Of a stretch of DNA of 36,600 bases, positions 31,967 to 36,600 are shown in pieces; position 1 is the stretch's first letter, and every line of letters starts with the position of its first letter. Below the pieces are notes generated by a model. The model did no database searches. It worked only from the letters and a program-made list of their open reading frames with translations, and was not told the DNA's origin. Made by a program: the position numbers and the translations under genes. This stretch comes from Oscillibacter valericigenes. Its GTDB lineage: Bacteria > Bacillota > Clostridia > Oscillospirales > Oscillospiraceae. Location of the stretch: the NCBI RefSeq assembly GCF_021531915.1, contig NZ_JAFBIV010000021.1, forward strand, positions 1 to 36,600, written 5' to 3'.

Positions 31967-33257
31967 TACTTCTGTTGCCATCGCGATTCTGCTGGGTTCT
32001 TTCGCGATTCTGCTCATGCTCCGAATGTCGATTTCCTTCACCCTGGGCATCTCCTCCGTTCTGACGGCTCTGTACCTGAACATCCCTCTAGCCACGCTGT
32101 TCCAGCGCATGGTCAGCGGCGTCCAGAACTTCTCTCTTTTGGCCATTCCCTTCTTCATTCTGGCCGGTGAAATCATGGGCCAGGGCGGCATCTCCCGTCG
32201 GCTCATCGACTTGGCAAACGCCTTTGTGGGATGGATGCGGGGTGGCCTGGCTCAGGTGAATATCCTGGCATCTATGTTCTTCGGCGGCATCTCCGGCTCC
32301 GCCGTGGCGGATACCTCCTCTATCGGTTCCATCCTTATTCCCATGATGACGGATTCGGGCTATGACAAGGACTTTTCCGTGGCAGTCACCGTCACCTCCT
32401 CCTGCCAGGGCGTTATGATCCCGCCCTCTCACAACATGATCCTCTTCGCCATGGCGGCGGGCGGCGGCGTGTCCATCGGCCAGCTGTTCATGGGCGGTCT
32501 GATTCCCGGCATCCTGCTGGGTGTCGCCCTGATGATCATGACGGCTATCATCGCCCGGAAGCGCAACTACCCCAAGGGCCGGATGATGTCCTTGAAAGAA
32601 ATCTGGCAGGCTACCAAGGACGCCCTGCTGGGTCTGATGACCTGCATCATTATCGTAGGCGGCGTTATTTTCGGCTGGTTTACTGCCACCGAGTCCGCCG
32701 CCGTAGCTGTGGTATATGCATTCATCGTTACATTCTTTGTCTATCGTGAAATTCCTCTGCGTCAGTTCGGCAACATTCTGCGGAAGTCCCTGCGGACCAT
32801 TGCCATGGTCATGGCTTTGATCTCTACCGCCTCCATGTTCGGCTGGCTGCTGGCCTACCTGAAAGTTCCCGCCATGGTCACCAACCTGCTGCTGGGCCTT
32901 TCCGACAACAAGGTGGTCATTCTGCTGCTCATCAACCTGATGTGCCTGGTGCTGGGCTGCATCATGGATATGGGTCCCCTCATCCTGATCCTGACCCCGA
33001 TTCTGCTGCCTGTCGCCACTCAGCTGGGCATGGCACCCGTTCAGTTCGGCGCCATGCTGATCCTGAACCTGGCCATCGGCCTCTGCACACCTCCCGTGGG
33101 CGCAGCTCTGTTTGCAGGCTGCTCCATCGGCCGCATCAAGATCGAAGAAGCCACCAAAGCCTGTCTGCCGTTCTATGCCATGATGGTTTTGGTCCTGATG
33201 CTGGTCACCTTCTGGCAGCCGCTGTCCATGTTCGTTCCCAATCTGATGATGGGCTGA
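31959..33257 (+). CDS. dctM: TRAP transporter large membrane subunit (DctM family)
   Basis: The ion-coupled carrier of the TRAP system. The 432-residue protein is full length, with about 12 helices. SFTLGISSVLTALYL, FFILAGEIMGQGGISRRL, NILASMFFGGISGSAVADTSSIG and MIPPSHNMILFA are DctM hallmarks. Transport is expected to be driven by sodium or proton gradient. It overlaps dctQ and is followed after 4 bases by the AEC gene. Confidence 0.95.
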   Translation: MPDTSVAIAILLGSFAILLMLRMSISFTLGISSVLTALYLNIPLATLFQRMVSGVQNFSLLAIPFFILAGEIMGQGGISRRLIDLANAFVGWMRGGLAQVNILASMFFGGISGSAVADTSSIGSILIPMMTDSGYDKDFSVAVTVTSSCQGVMIPPSHNMILFAMAAGGGVSIGQLFMGGLIPGILLGVALMIMTAIIARKRNYPKGRMMSLKEIWQATKDALLGLMTCIIIVGGVIFGWFTATESAAVAVVYAFIVTFFVYREIPLRQFGNILRKSLRTIAMVMALISTASMFGWLLAYLKVPAMVTNLLLGLSDNKVVILLLINLMCLVLGCIMDMGPLILILTPILLPVATQLGMAPVQFGAMLILNLAIGLCTPPVGAALFAGCSIGRIKIEEATKACLPFYAMMVLVLMLVTFWQPLSMFVPNLMMG

Positions 33258-33261
33258 ACCT

Positions 33262-34161
33262 ATGGAGACGATCCTTGTCAAAGCGGTAGGGCTGGCATTG
33301 ATGATTTTTGCCGGTTACGCCCTCAAGCACCTTGGCGTTTTTCGCGTGGAAGACGCCAAGGTTCTATCCCGCATTGTGGTCAACCTGACGCTGCCAGCGG
33401 CTCTGGTTACCGGCTTCCGCTCCTTTCGTTTTGATGCGGCTTACCTGTCTTTGATCGGTATTGCGCTGGCAAGCAATCTGGTGATGCTGTTTTTCGGACT
33501 TTGGTGGAGCCGTGGGCGGGATGCTGCCACGCGGGCGTTGTGCGGGCTGAACGTATGCAGTTATAACATTGGCTGTTTCGTGCTTCCCTTTGTGCAGAGC
33601 TTCCTCCCCGTGGAGGCGCTGATCGGCGTGGCCATGTTCGATGCGGGAAACTGTCCGGTAAATTCCGGTATTGCCTACGCGGTCGTGTCTGCCAGGAGCA
33701 GCGGAGAGCATATCCGGCCCCGCTTTGTACTGAACAAAGTAGCCCATTCCGTGCCGTTTATGACCTATCTCGTTCTGATGATACTGTCTGTTTTGCAGAT
33801 TTCTCTGCCGGAGCCAATATATCAAATCGCCTCTACTATTGGCGGTGCCAACACCTTTCTGGCGATGCTGATGATTGGAATCCTGTTTGAAGTACGGGTA
33901 GACCGGCGAGACCGCAGGCAAATCGCAGAGATCCTGATACTGCGCTACGCTGGCAGCTTTTTGATGGCATGTCTGGTCTGGTTATCTCCTCTGCCACTTC
34001 TGATCCGCCAGGTGTCGGTGCTGTCCATGATGGCGCCGATCCCGTCTGTCACGATGGTATACTGTGAGAAATGCGGCTGCAAGCCATCATTGTATGGGGT
34101 ACTGAATTCGTTGAGTCTGGTGATCAGCCTGGCGCTTACCTTCCCACTGCTGCTTGCCTAA
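33262..34161 (+). CDS. AEC-family (auxin efflux carrier type) transporter
   Basis: The 299-residue protein has about ten membrane helices in two repeats and resembles AEC proteins of bacteria: FAGYALKHLGVFRVEDAKVLSRIVVNLTLPAAL (key parts KHLGVF and LSRIVVNLTLPA) at the N-terminus. AEC members carry carboxylates such as malate or malonate. It starts 4 bases after dctM without a clear SD, so translation is probably coupled. A second carboxylate carrier in the same operon suggests an exchange or efflux partner for the TRAP substrate; this is inference. It is the last gene of the island before attR. Confidence 0.85.
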   Translation: METILVKAVGLALMIFAGYALKHLGVFRVEDAKVLSRIVVNLTLPAALVTGFRSFRFDAAYLSLIGIALASNLVMLFFGLWWSRGRDAATRALCGLNVCSYNIGCFVLPFVQSFLPVEALIGVAMFDAGNCPVNSGIAYAVVSARSSGEHIRPRFVLNKVAHSVPFMTYLVLMILSVLQISLPEPIYQIASTIGGANTFLAMLMIGILFEVRVDRRDRRQIAEILILRYAGSFLMACLVWLSPLPLLIRQVSVLSMMAPIPSVTMVYCEKCGCKPSLYGVLNSLSLVISLALTFPLLLA

Positions 34162-34269
34162 TTCATTTTATAAATGGCTGAAATTGAAAGAACTTTTGGA
34201 TAGTCCCAAGGATAATACGGGTGTATTCTGTTTATTATTGCATTGATATGTCGATGCTTCCGAACAAAA

Positions 34270-34294
34270 GTTTTCCCTTTAGTTTTCCCTTTAG
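34270..34294 (+). repeat. Right copy of the 24-bp direct repeat (probable integrase arm sites)
   Basis: Two tandem TTTTCCCTTTAG units (34271-34282, 34283-34294). The first 24 bases are identical to 22437-22460. The flanking non-coding stretch 34162-34409 shows no gene. Confidence 0.75.
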
Positions 34295-34409
34295 TGGCTA
34301 AAATGAGGGGAGAGAACTTAATACAGATTAACCCTAACATTTGCCGTGGTAGGCACGAAAAGCAATGAAATATCCTGACCTAAAACGGGCAAAAAACTAC
34401 CCGGACGAA

Positions 34410-34432
34410 TTCAAATCCGGGTGTCACCTCCA
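34410..34432 (+). repeat. attR: copy of the tRNA-Cys 3' end
   Basis: This 23-base sequence is identical to 22357-22379, but the bases before it do not form a tRNA. It marks the right boundary of the island. Confidence 0.9.
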
Positions 34433-34436
34433 AACG

Positions 34437-34474
34437 AATCCCTAGAGCCGCAAGGCTTTGGGGATTCTTTTTTT
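34437..34474 (+). terminator. Orphan tRNA-Cys terminator right of the island
   Basis: A 13-bp stem with two G-T pairs (34437-34449 with 34454-34466), a GCAA loop and CTTTTTTT. It starts 4 bases after the tRNA-like core and was presumably the tRNA-Cys terminator before the island entered. Confidence 0.85.
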
Positions 34475-34486
34475 GTGTTTGGGGTG

Positions 34487-34510
34487 TTTTTAGCCTTATT
34501 TTTAGCCTTA
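34487..34510 (+). repeat. Two tandem 12-bp repeats TTTTTAGCCTTA
   Basis: Exact copies at 34487-34498 and 34499-34510. Their distance from the tRNA core (54 bases) mirrors that of the TTTTCCCTTTA pair at the island's left end (58 bases), but the sequence differs. They are probably arm sites of a different integrase. Confidence 0.6.
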
Positions 34511-34567
34511 CCAGATTCTAAAACCCTTGCGGCCCAAGGGCTTTAGAAGGTGTTAAATCGTGCTTTT

Positions 34568-34654
34568 TCATACCGCAGAGACTGCTTTGATATATTCCTC
34601 CATGCGTGCTGCGCTGGCCTGTTTCATCTGCATGGTGACATGACCGTACCTCCA
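34568..34654 (-). pseudogene. C-terminal fragment of a second tyrosine integrase
   Basis: On the minus strand one frame reads YGHVTMQMKQASAARMEEYI, then KAVSAV and TGA (34568-34570). It aligns with the C-terminus of the intact island integrase (YGHVTDKMKQESASRMETFI, then KSVSGG), including the catalytic Tyr. Only 26-28 codons remain; the frame ends upstream at a TAA that overlaps the permease stop codon. Position and orientation relative to the tRNA core are the same as for the intact integrase. It is the scar of an earlier, different element in tRNA-Cys. Confidence 0.8.
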
Positions 34655-35668
34655 TTATATGATCAGATTTTGAATGGCATTGAAAAAGTAACCGACAAGG
34701 ATGATGCCCATGGTGCAGATGGCGGCGAAAATGCCCAGCAGTTTCGGCTTTACCGCCTTGCGGAGCATGATCATGGAGGGCAGGGACAGGGTGGTGACGC
34801 CCATCATAAAGGACAGCACCACGCCCAGCTGGGCGCCCTTGGCCAGCAGAGCCTCCGCAATGGGGATGGTGCCGAAGATGTCGGCATACATGGGGACACC
34901 GGCGATGGTGGCGATGATCACGCCGAAGGGATTGCCGGTCCCGAGGATCTTCACGATGAATTCTTCAGGAATCCAGTTGTGGATGAAGGCGCCGATGCCG
35001 ACGCCAATCAGCACATAGGGCGCAACCTTTTTGGCGGTTGACACCACCTGCTCCCAGGCGTACCGGATGCGGTCCTTGAAATGCAGTTCCTCCTGGGGAA
35101 GGTCAATGGCGCGGCCGTTGCGGATGAACGCCTCCACCTGTTCCTCCAGGTGCAGCTTTTCAATCAGCGTGCCGCCGGCGACGGCAATGACCAGCCCCAG
35201 CACCACGTAGACGACAGCAACTTTCCATCCGAAAATGCTCATCAGCAGCACCAGGCTGCCCAGGTCCACCATGGGGGAGGAGATCAGAAAGGAGAATGTG
35301 ACACCCAGGGGCAGGCCGGCGCTGGTGAAGCCGATGAATAGGGGGATGGACGAACAGGAGCAAAAGGGTGTCACCGTGCCCAAAAGGGCCGCGAGGCAGT
35401 TTGCGCCGATGCCATGAAACCGGCCCAGGATCTTCTTCGTGCGCTCCGGTGGAAAATAGCTCTGGATGTAGGAGATGAGCAAGATCAAAACGCCCAGCAG
35501 CACCATGATCTTGATGACATCATAGAAAAAGAACTGGATGCTGCCGCCTGCCTTGCTTGCGGGGTCCAGCCCGCAGGCTTCCACGGCGCTGCCGATCAGA
35601 CGGCTCAGCCACTTCATGCCCAGGACTTCGTTCTGAAAGAAGTCCCAGCCCGTTCCCAATAGTTGCAT
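34655..35668 (-). CDS. ArsP-like permease (DUF318/UPF0718 family)
   Basis: The 337-residue protein has about eight to ten membrane helices and the family motif TPFCSCSS (Cys103, Cys105) in a helix, repeated in weaker form in the second half. ArsP members export trivalent organoarsenicals using such cysteines; other members have unknown substrates. The ArsR-type regulator encoded just upstream supports a metalloid role. A SD (GGAGATCAC) precedes the ATG. Its last codons adjoin the integrase scar, so a deletion or insertion occurred exactly at its 3' end; the C-terminus NAIQNLII may not be native. Metalloid specificity is inferred. Confidence 0.78.
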   Translation of the reverse strand: MQLLGTGWDFFQNEVLGMKWLSRLIGSAVEACGLDPASKAGGSIQFFFYDVIKIMVLLGVLILLISYIQSYFPPERTKKILGRFHGIGANCLAALLGTVTPFCSCSSIPLFIGFTSAGLPLGVTFSFLISSPMVDLGSLVLLMSIFGWKVAVVYVVLGLVIAVAGGTLIEKLHLEEQVEAFIRNGRAIDLPQEELHFKDRIRYAWEQVVSTAKKVAPYVLIGVGIGAFIHNWIPEEFIVKILGTGNPFGVIIATIAGVPMYADIFGTIPIAEALLAKGAQLGVVLSFMMGVTTLSLPSMIMLRKAVKPKLLGIFAAICTMGIILVGYFFNAIQNLII

Positions 35669-35721
35669 AGTGATCTCCTCACTCTCTGATTAGATCAAGA
35701 AAATTGGATTTGATTGGCCGG

Positions 35722-35750
35722 CAAAAAGCCATCTCCACATCGGGATGGCC
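35722..35750 (-). terminator. Hairpin between arsR and the permease gene
   Basis: On the minus strand a 6-bp stem (35728-35733 with 35744-35749) is followed by TTTTT (35723-35727). It lies after the arsR stop codon and may partly stop transcription. ATCAA (35694-35698) and TTGAT (35710-35714) downstream could be a second, loose operator. Confidence 0.5.
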
Positions 35751-35757
35751 TTTTCCT

Positions 35758-36072
35758 TCATTTGCGGCAGTTTTCACATCCGGAGCCGCTTTCTGAGACG
35801 GCTGTGATCTCCCTGAGCAGCTCAATCGCCTTTTTGCTGCCCTGCTCGCTGATTCGGTAATGCGTCCACTTGCCCTCCTCCCGGCTCGTGACGATGCCGG
35901 AGTCGCAGAGGATCTTCATGTGATAGGAGAGGGAGGACTGGGGCATATCCATTTCGTCGATCAACACGCAGGCGCACTTCTCGCCGCTGTGCAGCAGCTC
36001 CAGGATCCGCTGCCGCCGCTCATCGCAGAGGGCCTTGAATACCCTTGCCCGCTCCTCATACACGGTCGCCAT
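35758..36072 (-). CDS. arsR: ArsR-family metalloid-responsive repressor
   Basis: The 104-residue winged-helix protein has the ArsR/SmtB fold. GEKCACVLIDEM carries Cys33 and Cys35 in the recognition-region position used for As(III)/Sb(III) binding in ArsR proteins. MPQSSLSYHMKILCDSGIV is the DNA-recognition helix with wing GKWTHYRIS. Extra cysteines at the C-terminus (CENC, 99 and 102) may be further ligands. It is expected to repress its own operon with the permease through the palindrome at 36084-36103. A good SD (GAGGTGAGGG) lies before the ATG. Confidence 0.9.
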   Translation of the reverse strand: MATVYEERARVFKALCDERRQRILELLHSGEKCACVLIDEMDMPQSSLSYHMKILCDSGIVTSREEGKWTHYRISEQGSKKAIELLREITAVSESGSGCENCRK

Positions 36073-36083
36073 ACCCTCACCTC

Positions 36084-36103
36084 AAATCAAGAATTCTTGA
36101 TTT
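36084..36103. promoter_or_regulatory. ArsR operator, perfect 20-bp palindrome
   Basis: AAATCAAGAA and its inverse TTCTTGATTT form a perfect palindrome directly after the -10 box. The ATCAA-N6-TTGAT pattern is like known ArsR-type operators. Confidence 0.8.
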
Positions 36104-36132
36104 ATTATATGCGTCACATTCAAAACTGTCAA
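36104..36132 (-). promoter_or_regulatory. Consensus promoter of the arsR/permease operon
   Basis: On the minus strand TTGACA (36127-36132), 17 bases and TATAAT (36104-36109) form a full consensus promoter. The operator follows at once, so bound ArsR would block transcription start. Confidence 0.92.
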
Positions 36133-36175
36133 TATGATTTTGGTAGATGCGGATTTTTTGGCACACGCTTATATA

Positions 36176-36210
36176 CGAAACGCCCAGTCCTTTTCAGACT
36201 GGGCGTTTCG
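36176..36210 (-). terminator. Hairpin terminator after the isomerase gene
   Basis: A perfect 14-bp stem (36176-36189 with 36197-36210) lies between the isomerase stop codon and the arsR promoter. T runs are weak on both strands. The spacer also holds a 6-bp hairpin at 36242-36261. Confidence 0.6.
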
Positions 36211-36268
36211 CGGCGGGTAACGATCGGGTTCAGTGCTTTGGGGCGGTCATGTTTTACCGCCGGTATGG

Positions 36269-36600
36269 TCAGCAGTAGGTCTCCACATGGGCGCGGGTGA
36301 CCTGGGCGGCCTTCTGGATGTTCTCCTCGTTGGAGAGCTTGTAGTAGTCGGGGCGGAACACCTCAATGGTGCAGACATCGCCGTCGAAGCCAATCTTCTT
36401 CAGGGTGTCCGCGTACCGCTTGTGGTCCAGGCAGTCACCGGGCTCGCCGGGCCACAGGCGCTTTTCATCGTTGTTGTAGGCGGCACCGCAGGGCATGTTC
36501 TCCATGCCGTTCAGGTGCCAGATGAAGATCTTTTTGCCGTCGGCCTTCTCCAGGGCGTCCCAGCCGGAGGCCATGGCGTGGAAGTGATACTGGTCCAGGG
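36269..36600 (-). CDS. Sugar-phosphate isomerase/epimerase, C-terminal part (runs off the right edge)
   Basis: The frame is open to the window edge, so the start is outside. The visible ~109 residues read LDQYHFHAM, then KIFIWHLNGMENMP, PGDCLDHKRYADTLKKIGFDGD and TIEVFRPDYYKLS. This is the last part of a xylose-isomerase-like TIM barrel, with His and Glu at metal-ligand-like places (HLNG, IEVFRP). Substrate and pathway cannot be told from this part. Confidence 0.75.
   Translation of the reverse strand, partial: LDQYHFHAMASGWDALEKADGKKIFIWHLNGMENMPCGAAYNNDEKRLWPGEPGDCLDHKRYADTLKKIGFDGDVCTIEVFRPDYYKLSNEENIQKAAQVTRAHVETYC

Larger units (their letters stand above)
22357..34432. mobile_element. 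12-kb integrative island in tRNA-Cys
   Basis: The island is bounded by 23-bp direct repeats (22357-22379, 34410-34432), has 24-bp repeats just inside each end (22437-22460, 34270-34293), and an integrase/excisionase pair at the left end reading toward attL. The content is a decayed amidoligase/amidotransferase/helicase block on the minus strand and a plus-strand block of sensor kinase, response regulator, TRAP transporter and AEC carrier. No relaxase, coupling protein, replication initiator or phage structural gene is visible. It could move by its own integrase but would need help to transfer. The boundaries come directly from the repeats; the mobility is inferred. Confidence 0.88.

Noticed and set aside
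32088..33281. Minus-strand ORF opposite dctM
   Set aside because: Shadow of dctM, rich in Gln, His, Asp and Gly.

Overview
The window looks like chromosome of a high-GC, Gram-positive gut Clostridium of the Oscillospiraceae type (Flavonifractor/Oscillibacter-like). This is inferred from gene content: formate-THF ligase, the CyuA-type cysteine desulfidase, a tandem glycine riboswitch on a Na+:amino-acid symporter, a YerC-type TrpR-like regulator, an Lsa-type ABC-F gene, AGGAGG Shine-Dalgarno sites, TTGACA/TATAAT promoters and many simple hairpin terminators. No rRNA gene and no CRISPR array is visible.

Layout. (1) 1-950: end of a decayed integrative element, with small plus-strand ORFs and a tyrosine integrase lacking its catalytic half, abutting a scrap of a rubrerythrin gene. 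(2) 1.2-9.9 kb: a lipoprotein with a transglutaminase-like Cys/His/Asp set, fhs, an ABC-F ribosome-protection gene behind a leader peptide and attenuator, asnS, and a LytTR/DUF3021/lipoprotein operon. (3) 10.0-13.9 kb: pseudouridine catabolism (psuK, a YgjV-family membrane protein, psuG), DUF1294 and ZIP metal transporter genes. (4) 13.9-21.7 kb: cyuA, two tandem MgtC/SapB paralogues, a glycine riboswitch plus symporter, a DUF3298 gene, and a yerC/methyltransferase/hslO operon. (5) 21.8-22.4 kb: five tRNA genes (Val, Asp, Phe, Gly, Cys). (6) 22357-34432: a 12-kb integrative island in tRNA-Cys. (7) 34.4-36.6 kb: remnant of another integrase, an ArsP-like permease with its ArsR regulator, and the 3' part of a sugar-phosphate isomerase/epimerase gene.

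The island is the main feature. A 23-bp direct repeat (tRNA-Cys 3' end at 22357-22379; copy at 34410-34432) bounds it, and a second 24-bp direct repeat lies inside each end. It encodes an intact tyrosine integrase and excisionase; a decayed block (amidoligase with an internal out-of-frame deletion, class II glutamine amidotransferase, helicase-like protein without Walker A); and an apparently intact cargo of sensor kinase, AraC-type response regulator, TRAP transporter (DctP, DctQ, DctM) and an AEC-family carrier. No relaxase or conjugation gene is visible. Just right of the island the pattern tRNA 3' end, terminator, tandem 12-bp repeats, integrase C-terminus occurs again, so the tRNA-Cys site has probably been used at least twice.

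Several genes carry readable cis-regulation: the ABC-F attenuator with three mutually exclusive pairing segments, the glycine riboswitch whose last P1 strand also forms the terminator stem, a consensus ArsR promoter/operator, a palindrome over the asnS -10 box, and hairpins that could hide start sites upstream of mgtC and of the DUF3221-like lipoprotein gene.
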